Positions 24,831 through 38,287 of a stretch of DNA of 64,000 nt are shown here, one piece after another. How positions within the stretch are numbered: the stretch's first letter is position 1; each line of letters starts with the position of its first letter. The stretch is from Alisma plantago-aquatica. Lineage: Eukaryota > Streptophyta > Magnoliopsida > Alismatales > Alismataceae. Both the position numbers and the translations under genes were made by a program. The DNA is taken from positions 103,484,801 to 103,548,800 of the forward strand of contig OY856413.1 in assembly GCA_963693085.1 (NCBI GenBank), given 5' to 3'. A model generated the notes under the pieces. It was not told where the DNA came from. It saw nothing but the letters and a program-made list of their open reading frames with translations, and did not search any database.

Positions 24831-27800
24831 GTAGGCTGAGTTGTCAGGGACCATTAGGATAGAAAGTTAGAGTTATAAGTGTGGCAGTTAGTAGGTGATG
24901 TATCTATAGATCTGGAAGGTCTAAGTATTTAGATACCCTAGCCCAATATCTGATTACTTAGGTTGAACAGTATCAAGCTACTCTGTCTATTCTTCTCTGG
25001 ATGCCCCAACCAAGTATGCAGAGGAAGGATGGGCTAGAGAGAAACCCTAAAAATATTAGGGTTAGAAGACTAAAAAGAAATGAATGAATTGAGCATAAGA
25101 ATAGAATGTGAGGTAACTATTGTTTTATATTATTTCTTTGATTGGATATCAATGGAGATGCTCTTATATATTTGAATTCAAATATTCAGTTCTTAGAAAT
25201 ATATGTGATCCTATAAGATTCTTGTACACTATGAAGTTAATTCAATTATTGTTTGCATTCTTTGTATCAATTAGACCAGAAGTTATCTTTAAATGAATTT
25301 ATCTTGAGTGGATATTCTTTCAATATGTTTGAGGTATATAGAAGTCGGTTAATCCTAAGTAGCTCTTGGCTTCAGGACTACATGTTTGGCCTGGTCCGGC
25401 TGGCAAGATGTGTTACTGGGATCTATTGACTCCTACTAAAAATATAATAAGAGTAGACTCTGAATAAATTAGACCCACATCATAGTGAGAATGTACACAC
25501 ACTAAGATGTTGAAATATAAGGGAAAGATTGGAATAGTTATGAATCAATTAGAATTGATATCTGAGATCCAACTTTGGGGCCTCAAATAAGAAACCGTAA
25601 GTTCAGAATGAAGGAAGAGGGATATAGATACACGACATACATTAGTATGTAACATACAAAATGAAGAAGAAAGGGTGGATAAAGAGAACCGTATTATATA
25701 ACTAATTGTGGCACTTAATCAAATCTGAAATCAAGGAAAGATAAGAGAAAACTACATGGAAAGCCAAGATAGAAAGAATCAATTAGAATGAATGGATCAT
25801 AAAATCGAGTAAAATGTACTTATATACTCTACAACAAAAGGAAAATAGGAGAAAATAGTTAAGTATACAATAAGTACATAGAAGTGAAGTTCATAAAAAT
25901 GAAAGTGAAGACAACTAGATAAACATGTAAATTATAAGACCAGGATAAGAAACTAAGATGAAACAAAAAAGAAAGAAAGTGATGGAAGTTATGAGTTTGA
26001 TTTAGAAAGAAGGGTTACGTGATATAATGAGGAGCATGGAATGTGTACTTTTATCATAATGTTTAAAGTATTCATCTCTACTAGCTTTTGATTCAATGTC
26101 TCAACCTAGTTGACATCAAGTGTGTTCAATAGGTTCCTAGTGATGAAATGGAATTAGTTATTAAAAGAAGAACAAATGTGCTGCTAAAAGAATGAACAAC
26201 TCATATAAAGGTAAACTGTATTAAGAATATAAAGGCTTGATTGAAAGGAAACTATAGTTAACCCCTACATGAGCCGTTTGATTTGAAATGAAGGACATGT
26301 AATGTATTATGCATAAGATGAAACTAGTAGGGAAAATATTGCTTTACAATTTTAACTATATAAAAGTAAAAGGATGATAAGAAAGTTTATATGGCATGGA
26401 ATATAGAATCATACACAAGAGAGAGAACCATGATCATAAGAGATAAGTAAAAGTAAATAATGTCATAGGGAAGTGTAGCAAATAGGTAGCCGATGATAGA
26501 AAATAAAGAAGGGGTTGAAACATGAGGGGGTAATGTAGATGATAAAAGAGAGAGAGATTGTGAAATGTGAGGAAATGTGAAATAGTCTAGTCTCCTTGAT
26601 GATGACTAATATGAGAATCATGTTAAGTGAACACTCAAAGATTATAATTCCAGGTCTCAAAATCAGCTTCTCTTCTATATTCTCATTAGTGAGTGTAACA
26701 TGGGATGCAGTGATAAGGAAATAAATCATAAACGATACACAACCATCATGAGAGACACATCTACTAAATATACTAATGACACATAATATGATGATGAAAC
26801 CCTAGAATGGTAGATCAAGAAAGTAACCTATCAAGATGGTCAAGTAAGATAAAGAAAATTCAAGTTGTAAAGACAAGGAAGACTTTAGTAAACCTTAAGA
26901 GAGCTCAGGTTTTCATATCGAAATAAGAGAGTAAAATCATGTCACAATAACATCAAGTTATTTATAAGGATCAAACCCTAGATAGTTTAGGGTTGTAATA
27001 GTTAAAGGGATGTCAATAGTGATTTGACCTTGAGCATGAACATCTCTATAAAATAAAATCTTGAGATCATCAATATGAGAAGAAAATAGCAGTTATAGTA
27101 TTCATGGGTTTAAAGGCTGCAAATGTGAAAGATAGATAAATAATATGGAAATAAATACGAACAAAGGATAAGAAATAGATTTGAAAGATAAGAAGTGTGA
27201 TTTGTATAAAAGGAGAAGTCCAACATGAGCAAAGTGTAATCTAAAATAAATTCTTGTAGTGATAGCAAAAATGATGAATAGTCTATTCTTACCTTGAATG
27301 CTTCAATGTTAGGGATGTTTATTCTAGATGATCCTAATGAGAAATATAGGTCAGAAGAAGTTGTAATGCATACAAAGAGAAATCAAAAGAAAACAAATTG
27401 CAATTAGCAATGTGTGAATTTGTTTTAAAGAAATATAGTTTGTTGAAGGCATTTTAATGGATGAAAATTTGTTTTACATATGACTTCAATTCTATATGTG
27501 CGAGCAATATACTAAACTGGAATGAGTTTTATGGTTTTAATCATTCATATTAGTAGTCTGACTTAGTTTTATACAATTGTTGTTACTTCTAGTCTTGCAG
27601 TTCATGAGTGCTTTTCTATTTGAGTGGCAAAATAGTGCAATTCAAAATAGAAAGGTGAATTGTTAATAACTCTAATGTGATGTAGAAAAATAAGTACAGA
27701 TTGATGTGTATGAATTAAGATAGTGGGATCAGGTTACCAGTACTGTGGTAATATCTCAACAGGGTATGGTATAAAAAATAGTTGTTTATCTATATTTTTC

Positions 27801-28002
27801 CTATAACTGATTATGACAAAAAAAATATTCTTTGGCTATCATTGAGAAGTCTGGCTTAAAATATGTTGTGATTAGAAGAGAAACAAATGACTCAATATTG
27901 AAAATAACATTCAAATATGAAATACAAGAGTATGGTGACACAATATTTTAGATGTTTAAAACAATCTTTGAATATACTTTATTTGTGTATTTATGTTTTG
28001 GG
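24831..28002 (+). other. Non-coding interior of element B
   Basis: AT-rich and A-rich on the plus strand. The longest frame is 88 codons on the minus strand (26463-26729) with no recognisable motif. A trace of gag may lie just after the primer site (about 24990-25020), but it is too short to assign. Conserved packaging or dimerisation signals would be expected in the first few hundred bases; none can be proved. Confidence 0.6.
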
Positions 28003-28028
28003 GAAGAATTTTTTAAGGGGGTGAGAAT
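28003..28028 (+). promoter_or_regulatory. Polypurine tract of element B
   Basis: GGGGAAGAATTTTTTAAGGGGGTGAGAATTG directly before the 3' LTR; the core AAGGGGGTGAGAA is where plus-strand synthesis would be primed. The order tract then TG of the LTR matches other plant gypsy elements. Confidence 0.8.
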
Positions 28029-31000
28029 TGTGATGACCACATTTGTGCTTAATTGGTAAACTAGGGTTTACTTGAATGATTACATGTTTGATTAGATTGA
28101 ACATCATTTAGACTTGATTAATGATAGTATCTCAATTGTGATTTTTCAAACCTAATAAGAAACTCTAATTATGATTTTATTTTGAAGAATTAGGGTTTGA
28201 GAAATGTAAACCCCATTCGCTAAAAATTAGGGGTTTGATAGTACATGAATATGGAATTTGATCACATAACAATGTGGTAAATGATTTTTCATATTTTCTA
28301 TGAATTTTTATTTGATTGAATTTTGGATATGATATGGATAACTTAATCATGCATATTGGAGACAAATTTCAGAATATTTGGGTGTTCTTTGAACGTGGTT
28401 CTCAGTTGAACTATACTTTGACCGAAATGTTAACATAGTGCTATTCAACAGTGTAGTGTTTGATTTTTTTTATTTGTAACTCTAAAAAATCTAAAATTTA
28501 TACTGGAGCTATTACATTGAGCTTCAAACATCATGCTAAATTTTCATAGTTTTTGGAGGATGTTTGACCTCTGAAATAAACAAATTATAGTAACTTTTTT
28601 ATAACAGAAAAATCTATTGAAATAAGAAAAAGTATAGTGAGGGTTTAATGTGTAAATTACCCAAGCACCTAAATTTCTCTATATGAGAAAGCTAGAACCC
28701 AAGTAGCTCTTATATTTCTTTATTCATTCCAAAGAAACGAAATCCTAGAGAGAGGGAGAGTTAGGGTTTCAGAGAATAAAATGGTGGAATTGTTGATCTA
28801 GGGTTTCTCTATCTAAGATATGATGAAATCAAGTAAGTTTAGCTTCTTTGCATAGCCTATCATGGTGAATCTTCTCTCACATGTAAATATTTTGTCCCTC
28901 CTATGATTTGATTTGAAATGGTACTAAATCTTCCCCTTTTCTCACTCGTTCTTCATAATCCCCCATTTCTAGGGTTTCCGATTGAATGGAAGAAAATCCT
29001 TAATTTGCTAGGGTTTTGATACGAGTTCAAGATTTTTAGAGATGAGCTATGTTTTTAAGGTGTTTCACACCTTAGGATGTGTGGGTACTTCCTTTAACCT
29101 ATATGTTGCATGAAAATGAGATAAATGATGAATAATCTTTACTTGTTTTGTATGCGACTACAAACCATAAACTGCCCTGTTGACCTAGCTTTTGCAAAAT
29201 GATATGAAATAAGATTATTTCTCTATTGTGATGGATTACAGTTGATAAATCATACTAGAAATGCATACAAATTATCTAAATAAGAATTCCTAAAGTAATT
29301 GCATAGTTGATATGAAAATAGAAAAATCTAGGGTTTTCGACTATGACTAAAATTGTTCTATAATTGAATAAAGAGGTTTGTCGAGTTGAATCTCCTAGGT
29401 TACAAGTGATTATTTTATTTGAATGAGTAGTACATACATGTCAGATTAGATCTTGTATTCATTTGATGATATCAATGTTTTCTTGATGTATCGGTAAGAG
29501 GGTGAAACCCTAAATGAATGAAAAGTTAGAAGTTTGTGAATAGATTCATGAATTCAACTGATGTGAATCTTTTATTGTTATAAATTCATTTATTTAAGGT
29601 TATTATTGATGCATGATAATTTAATGAATATCTTGGAAATCCTAGTTAAATTCATACCAGGGTTTCATATGCATGACTGATTGAAATGAGTTATGTGATA
29701 ATTTGAGTTTCTAGCTGAATATCATTTTATATGCATACACATTTTGATTTGTGATGCAAACATCTCTACCTGATTTAATTGACATGAAATGCATAAGTTG
29801 TTATGGTAATTTAATAAAATAGAGAAGGAATTCCTCTAGATAGGGATGTAGTTGATGCCATGCATGAATACGAGAAATGTTGAATGTAAAAGTTTATATC
29901 ATTAGACATGATATCTGTTTGAACATATCAGAATGCTTCTATGTGCATGAGAAATAAGAAACCCTGAGAGAAGGGTAATCAGTATGTTAAGCATCTAAGA
30001 AATGAGTAATCCTAAGATAAGGGTAACCAATATGTTTTGCATTCAACTAAGTATCATTAGTGAATTCAGTCTAATAGCTCAAGTACATAGTGAAACTATA
30101 ATAGTAATAGTAGATGCCCTGAACATCGTAGAACCCTCTCTGGAGGTCTGTACCGGGATGGGTGAAACATGTTATGGACTATCAGATATAGGAAGAAGTA
30201 GCCCAAAACTGAGTATCTAACATCATCTGATTGGATATCGGTGGTACTTCAGTTGAGTTGCATAGTACCCAACAATAACTAGAGATCTTGGTGGTACTAT
30301 TTCAGTAGTAGGGGTATCCAATAGTAACTGGACATCCAATGGTACCCACTAGTTGAAGTATACAACCCTTGTGAACCTACTTGTTCTGGAAGTTACTCCG
30401 TTTTGCATGTCAGCCCTAGTGGAACCACATTATGTAGAGTTGAAGCTTGTTAGCCTAGAGGCACCCCTCCTGAGTACCTAGGACAAGGGGCCATAATTTA
30501 CTGACATTGTTTACCCATCGTTAGGATAGACATGGCAACCTTACTAGAGACCGAGGTAGTTAGTAGTAGTCTTAAGGTCTCGAGTTTACCTTAAGAGTTG
30601 TATGGTAAGTCATGCAGTAGTGGATTTTCTTGGATGGTACAATCCAAGTGAGTTCAGGGGCAAAGTGAAAAGAAAAGTTAATTGAGTTCAATTGAGTTCA
30701 GATAAAGAGTATAGTAGTCAGATCAGTCAGTTATGTTTAGTTGGCCGAAATAGTAGTAGTCAGTTCAATAGTAAGGTCAAGTCAAGGTTAAAAAAAGATT
30801 ACTAAGAGAATAATGAGAAATTTCTTTGGATATTTATATATTACTACTGATGCATTATAAGATGAATGAGAGGTTAACCAAGTGTGTGCTGTTATTCAAT
30901 TATTCTTTGTATTTTTTTGGATTATTAGTTGTCTTTGTGGTTAATGAAGCATGTTCATATATTGATTCACTCATGTAGATGTCTAGATTATTCAGACATA

Positions 31001-31597
31001 TTTATGTTTGTGAGTGATTAGTCTCTTTAGAGTTAACTGTTGTTATAATTGATATCAGTTGCAAAATAGTATAGTTGTAATTATATTAGTAATTTAGACT
31101 ATTTCTTTGAAGTACTCATTCACTGAGCGAGTACGCTCACCCCTCTACTCACAATTTTTAGGGATAACTCGTGGACTGAAGATGTCATTGCATTAGAGTA
31201 GATCTGCCACATGGGTTAAGTATGAGATTAGTTAAGTTTAGTCAGTCCCTATCACTCGAGGTCCTTGTATAGAGTTGAGAGAGAATTCTAAATGATGATT
31301 TGTATCTTTGTTTCCTTAATAAGAGAGTATGTATATAATTATCATGTCATATGTACACATAATTGTGAGAAGTAGAATGAATGTTTAGATATGTATTTTT
31401 AATGTTGAGATCATATTATAGTAATCAAGGTTTAATTACTTTGTAAATTTTGTTTATGTGATTGAATGTGAGAAAACAAATAGTTTGAAATATGGAAAAA
31501 AATAAAAAAGTTGTGAGTTAAGTTTGTATTAAGTATAATCCTCAAACTTATGCCCTAATATCATGATTAGTTGTAATTGTGGGATGTGGGTGTAAGA
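28029..31597 (+). repeat. 3' LTR of element B
   Basis: Starts TGTGATGACCAC and ends GGTGTAAGA, against TGTAATGACCAC and GGTGTAACA in the 5' copy. Alignable along its whole length. It is 28 bp longer than the 5' copy, partly from a short extra segment near 29225-29250. The right TCTAG duplication follows immediately. Confidence 0.9.
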
Positions 31598-31602
31598 TCT
31601 AG

Positions 31603-33595
31603 TCAAGTAGAATATCATTTGGTTCGGATAGAGTTGATATGAAAGGAGAAAGTGTTTTATTTGATTTTGGTTTCCAGGCTACGTCCAAGTGGATGAGTAT
31701 CCTCACCACATAACTAGGATACCATGTTTTGAAAGGTCATTCAAATGAGTAAACATTATAAGAACAACTACATGACTAGTCATGCATGTATATCTTAAGA
31801 TGATGCACGTGGTTTATATGTTATAAAGATGAATGTGGTTTAGATGAAAAAGCACATAGATCATAGGTGTTTTTGTAAATTTAGAAGCCCTTTGCGTGAG
31901 GATGAGGTTTGAAGTTCAGCTACAGACAACCAAAGATTTCTAAAGAGGTTTTTACATATTGGGAAGGCTTTGGTGTATTTGACTGATGTTTGAGATTCTA
32001 AATGATCCACTAAAAGATTTCTCCGGATCTTGAAAGAATTTCAGCAGCCATTAGGCAGTTACCAAGATATTTTGTAGATATATGTTGTGGGATCAAGTGA
32101 TGAGACCAAAATCAGATAACCTTGCAACATGATTCATGCTATAAGATCTTTGAAAGGGTTGAAAAAGCATGAGATGCCTTGAGAGTTAATTGTACATATT
32201 TTTAGCATCTCTAACAAAAATAAATTAAATTAATATTTCAAAGAAGCCTCCATATAAGGGTATATGTTGGCTACCTAATAGTGTGGTATGGGTTGTGGAA
32301 AGATGATGTTTAGATCAAACTTGCATAAGCTAACAAGGGGGTATAGGATACAAGATTTTTGATAGGTTTTTGTTATTTTGCTGGAGATTCGATCATGGTG
32401 GGCATTATTATTTTAAAAACATGTATACATTATTATGAAAGAACAATGGTATGGAATATATTTAGAAAGTGATAATTTCAATATGTGAAGCAAGAAAAAA
32501 TATCAAAGGGTAAACAAAGAAAACAATTCAAGATGTATGCAAGGATTATAATTATTTTCCCCCTTTTAACTCATGAGTTTAGTTGTGTTTGACACCCTCA
32601 CTAAAGCATTGTTTGTAGAGGATGGGAGTGTCCTTTACTTCTCTATGGTTAGATGGCACTCATGTGGGGGTAATCTCAATTTCTTAATATTTGGGTACAG
32701 CTTCTAATAAACTTGTTATTATGGAAATCATAACTTGTTGTTTGTCCTAAAATTGGGGTTATACTCAAGGCGTTTAGATATTATAATTCCATTACATGGT
32801 GCCCTTATAAACACCCTCACACCTCATATTAGGATCCAATGTGGGTGCTGGCACCCAATCCTTAAATGTATTAGTTTGTACGAGTGTGAAGTGTAAGCGT
32901 ACAAGTTTTGTGTCTTCAATATCAATCCAATGATATAAAGATAAGGCAAGTAAACAACAAGTACATACCCCAAACGAATATGAAATGTTCCCCAAAAGTC
33001 ATGAATGACAAAGGAAGGAAATAACATTTTCATGAAGGAACACCTACAATTTTGTGTGGATATGTGTTAAGAAACAAAAGGGAAAAAAGGAAACCATGTC
33101 TAATGACCAAATTAGAAAAGTAAACATGAGAGAACTAAAAATATTTTGGATTCTCTAGAACTCCCTAGTGAAGTTAGCAAACTTTTATCCATGAATAAAA
33201 AGTACTTGAACAAATAATGTTGTGAGTTCACTATAAAACTAAATAAACATGAAAGATAAGGAATCAAAGTTTCCACCTTATTTTTCAAAAAAGAAAAGAA
33301 AAATTTTAGATGGTATTTAACTCAAAGGAAAGATAATAAAAAGACAAATTAACTTGGCAGAGCAGTATATTCAAACACTGTAATATATTGAGAAATCAAC
33401 ATACTATACATGCAGGCAGACCGAAATACTTGAATAAACATAATGCATGTCCATTTGGCACTTATACACTAGAACCATGCAATTAAACATCTTAATATAC
33501 TAATAAGAGCTAATTACTTGGCATACGAGTAATCATCATTTGCACCCATAAATTATTTGCACTTTCTTGGAAAACGTGCACATTGACCCAAATCT
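31603..33595. other. Spacer, nothing recognised
   Basis: It was contiguous with the sequence ending at 21274 before B inserted. AT-rich; the open frames are under 70 codons and match nothing. It may be the interior of an older element. Confidence 0.5.
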
Positions 33596-33599
33596 TGGG

Positions 33600-34300
33600 T
33601 TGTGCATCTCATACCGAGAACATGGTAATCAAAATGCTTAATTCATTGAACACCCTATCCTTAGGGTTTCATTTACCTCATTCACTTATTGCACGGATCT
33701 CATAAGGATTTCATGCGACATAAACATTCACTGAATAAAGACTACTATCAACAAATCATATAAAATCAATATATGTATGAAACCTTGGAGCTGAGATGAA
33801 TTTGGGTTTCCATGCCATTCACTGAGATAACATGCATCAATAATAAAATTGAATAAATAAAGTCTATCATGTCAAGAAAATCAGTTCAAATGGGTTTCAT
33901 GATATCTTTTCGCAAATATCCAACTTTCCTCGCATATAGGGTTTCACCCTCTTTACTAAGATATCAAACAAATACTATTCACCTTAAATGAAATCCAAGA
34001 TAGTATCTAACATATATGTACTATGAATTCAGATAAACAATCATTCATAACTAAGGGAATCCAAATAACAAATTTCTCTATTTAATTATACAACAATTTC
34101 AGTCATAGACAAATTCCCTATATTTCAGTTTACTCTTATAACCTTTGCGAATACTTAGGGAATTCTCATTAGGATGTATTGTATACATTTCTAATATGAT
34201 TTTATCATATGAAATTCATCCAAACATAGGAAGAATCCATTTCATATCATTTTGCAACAACTTGACCCAAAAGTTGTCACAAGGAAAACATGACCATGAG
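33600..34300 (-). mobile_element. Inverted, diverged LTR relic of the element B family
   Basis: Read on the minus strand, this segment follows the B LTR through about 22440-22740 and less clearly to about 23200. Shared phrases include CTATGACTGAAATTGTTGTA, AGAGGGTGAAACCCTA, CTAATGAGAATTCC and GCAAAATGATATGA. Divergence is much greater than between the two B LTRs. No ends or flanking duplication were found. Confidence 0.75.
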
Positions 34301-35087
34301 ACCAAGTTATCTTATTACAAATTGAGGAGGTGTTAGATTCATGTATTACTGAAAATTAATATTTTGTTTGAATTCTTGAGATTTGTGAAAAGTGTTTTAT
34401 TTCATTTGAATAAGAAAACAAAACAAAAAAACTATGATTAAGTTGTGACAATATTTAGGACCTTAAAATAAATGTAGAAAATTTCTATATTTACAGAAAT
34501 AACTCTCATTTGATCCATGGATCTCAATCATCTCAATGTTTCCCACGATAGAGATCCTCCCTAGGTAATTATGTTGAGATGCGGGAAATAGAAAGAGGAA
34601 TAATGCAAAGGAAAAAATACTTAGATCAAGTGAGATTTAGATGTGCGTGTTTAGTGGTTTTAATGTTTATCAAGTTCAAATATTTTAGTGAAGATGTATT
34701 AGAGAAAAGCACTTAATCATGAGCAATAAGCAATCTACATAAATGATCCAGCAAGCATGTAGGGATATTGAAAACTAATCATGGCAAGATTTTTCCTGAT
34801 GAATGAGTGGAGGTGAATTTAAATTTGAAACAATTTGATGATAAGTTCAAGAAATTAATACAATTAAAACATGTATATTTTTGATCAAATTATAATGAAA
34901 ATATTAACAAGTAGATAAAACTAATTAGATCTAGAGGCCCTTGGTTCTTCCTTACCATTTTTGTCTTCTCCTAGAATACTAGGAATTTTCATTCTCGAGG
35001 AAGGATCTTCTAGGCAATTATCGGTCTTGAATTGGATCAAGATAGGGTACTCACTCTTTAGATTTCAAATAGTCAAAAGGGGTTTCG
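34301..35087. other. Spacer, nothing recognised
   Basis: AT-rich with no gene. It may hold more of the decayed B-family relic. The last bases lead into the GTTGG duplication (35088-35092) of element C. Confidence 0.5.
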
Positions 35088-35092
35088 GTTGG

Positions 35093-36710
35093 TGACGTGT
35101 ATTTTACTACGCGCTTAAACGCAAGTATACGCGTCGAGTAATATAGGCCTTGTGAGGCCCGAGTCGAACTCAGGGATACGTGAATTATTGGATACTTCTA
35201 CTAACTAATCGCAATCAGCTAGACCGATTAACAAAGTAGGGTTTTGTTGTTGAAATTAAAATAAAATAAAAATCAAACAAAGGAAACAATCGATTAAAGG
35301 TTAATTTAATCAATTCAAAGGGATATCTTTAGGATGGCGGTTTCACCGTGGGTCAACATTGTATTAGGTTTCATATAATTCCTCACACTTCTCTCTCTAT
35401 CCGGGTAGTGGCCTGAATACAGAATTACCCACTGTCGTGGTGTAATTCACTACTTAGGTTTAGGTTGATTCCACCGTCGTAGTAATCATTCCCCTAAACT
35501 AAGTGCATTATAAACGGTCCCTCAGTTCCCACCATTCATTTTACAACTCCTTTGTCAAGGGTTTTATTAATTAATGTAGATTTCGTCTCTTTTCAACCGT
35601 TAATCCTTCTTTAGAAGTGATTAAGGGCATTAAATTATTATTATGGTGATCAAGCATAACAATAGAAATGAAGAAAACGAATCTATACCACGGATTTGAG
35701 ATAGAAAATATGAATTATCAATATAAAAATGTCATACAATGTATTCCCGGGCTACTCCCGGTCCTAAAGATTGAGGGTTTTAGCCTCTCATGTTCATCTC
35801 ACACGAATACATGGTAGAAATAGGGGAATTCATAAGAAAAACGTGAAACAAGTGGGAAAACCCCTGAACGGAGAAGAACCGGTAGATCCTTGGCGTAGAA
35901 CACGAGATTCCCCGCCTATCGGTGGTGGAAATCGTCTTCGGCAGCGTCCGAATCACCCGGGATGAGCTTCTCGGCCTCCGTTCTCCTTTCTCTCCTTCCT
36001 CGGCACTCGTGTAATCCCAAAAATCAGATCCCCCTCTCGTGTGGGCGGCCTTCATTAGGTATAAGTCCCTAATTAGGTCGTCAAATAACAACAGCCGTCC
36101 GATCGAGATCAAAACAGATCCAACGCATATCTGCCGGCGTCGATACCATCGACGCGGGTCGATGGTATCGACGCAGCGGATTAGCGGCAGCTTTCCTTTC
36201 TTTTATTCTGAGCGCCTGTGGTGATCTCGATACCATCAACTTGGGCGTCGATGGTATCGACTCCTGTAGCGTCGGTTTTGTCTTCTAGCGACGCTGTAGC
36301 TCTCCTTGTGTCGATGGCATCGACTTTCGTCGATGGTATCGACTGCATCCTCGCCAGCAACCTGAAGTGATCTCGATGGCATCGACTTAGGTGTCGATGG
36401 TATCGACTCTGTATTGCTCTTCTCGGCTGACAACCTGTGGCTTGGTCGATGGTATCGACTTCCGTCGATGGTATCAACGGAAGAAGATACTTGTTTTTCC
36501 TGAAATTTCACAACAAGACCAAGTAAATCCACACAATTTATAATAAGATGATAAATGATGCTCACAATAGTAAAACAAAGGGGATTTGATATAATATGAT
36601 GGCAAAGACCAAATTAAGTGAATTATGCAATATTATCCATGAAAATGAGTAATTAGAGCACAAAACACATATGAAATAGGTATATAAATGCGACTCAAAA
36701 TCATCCATCA
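35093..36710 (-). repeat. 3' LTR of element C
   Basis: Plus-strand edges are TGACGTGTATTT and AATCATCCATCA. It is 1 bp shorter than the other C LTR, which ends ATCGCATCA. About ten copies of the 15-bp palindrome lie at 36139-36478. Closely similar to the LTRs of A throughout. Confidence 0.95.
36139..36478 (-). repeat. 15-bp palindrome array in the C 3' LTR (10 copies, 5 pairs)
   Basis: Copies of GTCGATACCATCGAC/GTCGATGGTATCGAC, with 0-2 mismatches, start at 36139, 36158, 36226, 36247, 36310, 36329, 36372, 36393, 36445 and 36464. Partners are 4-6 nt apart. The motif has no stop codon in any of six frames, which explains the open frames here. Confidence 0.95.
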
Positions 36711-36748
36711 AACTCCCCTAAGCTTAAACATTGCTCGCCCTCGAGCAA
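36711..36748 (-). promoter_or_regulatory. Polypurine tract and preceding hairpin of element C
   Basis: On the minus strand AAGCTTAGGGGAGTT abuts the 3' LTR. Just upstream (36731-36748) TTGCTCG, CCCT, CGAGCAA forms a perfect 7-bp stem. The same order is found in A at 52310-52347. A GAGGRCGAGCA-type block before the tract is widespread in this plant lineage. Confidence 0.85.
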
Positions 36749-38287
36749 CTAATCCTTAGAATAGAATTGCAGATGTCAACTAACAATCAACATACCAACC
36801 TACATCACACATGACTCCCACTGGACGTTCTCAAACCGGCATTTCCTAATCACAGAACAGTAATTACCCTACATGCGACAATAATCATCAATAAAAGAAA
36901 TTATCCTTCAAACCGATGAACACTATCACATAAGGCAGTTAACATAATAAAATTTTCCGATTCAACATTGGTGCATCTTGTGATCACCTACACTACGTTG
37001 CTCGCCCTAACTACCATCTACATGGAAGCAGTTCTCCTGATAAACATGAGTGAGGAGAAAATCACGGTGGCCTACCAATCCGAGCAACGGGTGGATGGAA
37101 TGGGTGGTTCATGGAAGAATTTGGAAGTATTACACAGTTTCAAAATGCATAAAAGAAAATGTCCTAAATGATGCAAATGCACATTAGAAATGCCCTAATG
37201 CCTAAAATCGGGTGAAATGATGCATGCACTAACCTTCCACCTCAAAATAAGATGGAAATCTAATTAAGCCACATCATGTACTCAATTCTCCTGTAATGCA
37301 TGTGATATCATGTTCCTTTCTCCCTCTTATTCCATTTCCTTCTAAATTCTCTTTCTTTTTTTTTCTTTTCTCAAATTTTTCCAGATTTTCAGAATTTTTG
37401 TTTTCTTCTCTTTTTTTTTTCTTGTAGCCCACATATCCATAATTGCTTAGAGATACATGTATTGATCTGTTTTCTTCATGATTGGAACTCTTTGTACTAT
37501 TTCGAGGGTATGGAACAGTTTAGATCACTTTTTAAGAGAAATTGAGATACATGGTGTACTTTATGCATGATAATCATGAAAGTCATGAATGCAACTATAT
37601 GGCATGCACCTAAAGGTAATGTGCATGAATCACTATACATTTATTTTTTCGTTTTATGCAAAAGTATGAAAATAACAATGCAAATCCTATCTACATGCTA
37701 TGCACGCAAGAAGGAATTAAAACTGTACTTTACTTCCAATTCTTTGGTAGATTATGGAAAAATATGAAGTGGAATGATCACAAGATTAAGTTACTGAACC
37801 TTAGAAAAATATCATGTGTCCCTCCTTACTGACATGTGTAGTAGTTCAAAGGGTTCTTTCTCTTATATCCAATTAAGGTCTCATTACCATTTGATTAGGT
37901 TAGTCTCAAACAACTGTTACTATCCACTTTTCATGAGTCAATGGGGGTGTGGGTGTGACATATTGCTTCAAAGTTGACATAATCAATCATTTTCATAGGA
38001 CAAGTTCCCCAAGGACAACCAAGTTAAGCTATCCAAAAGACACAGAAATTTTTAAATTCCCTTAAATTTCCCATGAAAACAGCGAGATGACAATTTTTAA
38101 GACATCCACGATTACACTAGATAGATGTGGATCCTAAACAAACTAAAATTGCAAGAACAAATAACAAAGCAAAAACTAAAAACAACAAAAGAAAAGATAG
38201 AGCTGTTCCAGCTACCCCCCTAAGCTTGATTCCGACTATGGCCTCATAGTCAAAAACAAACCTAAGGGTGGAACAGAGATACCCTGA
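36749..38287 (-). other. 3' non-coding region of element C
   Basis: About 1.5 kb between the extra ORF and the polypurine tract, alignable to 50785-52309 of A. It contains T/A homopolymer runs near 37350-37425, a GACTATG-AGGC-CATAGTC hairpin at 38234-38251 and a second polypurine-like run (plus strand ACCCCCCTAAGCTT, about 38214-38227). A 67-codon frame on the opposite strand (36968-37171) is also open in A but is probably not a gene. Confidence 0.75.

Larger units (their letters stand above)
21275..31597 (+). mobile_element. Element B: LARD-like non-autonomous LTR retrotransposon
   Basis: Two direct LTRs of about 3.55 kb (21275-24815 and 28029-31597) flank a 3.2 kb interior. A Met-type primer site adjoins the first and a polypurine tract the second. 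The element is bounded by a perfect TCTAG duplication (21270-21274 and 31598-31602). No gag, protease, RT or integrase motif was seen in the interior and no frame there exceeds 90 codons, so it would need enzymes from another element. Large non-coding elements with this structure are known in plants as LARDs. The LTRs differ by many small changes and indels, so the insertion is not recent. Confidence 0.85.

Noticed and set aside
36968..37171. A 67-codon minus-sense-to-element frame also open in A (51887-52087)
   Set aside because: The two DNA copies are nearly identical, so a shared open frame is expected by chance; no start context, homology or codon signal supports it.
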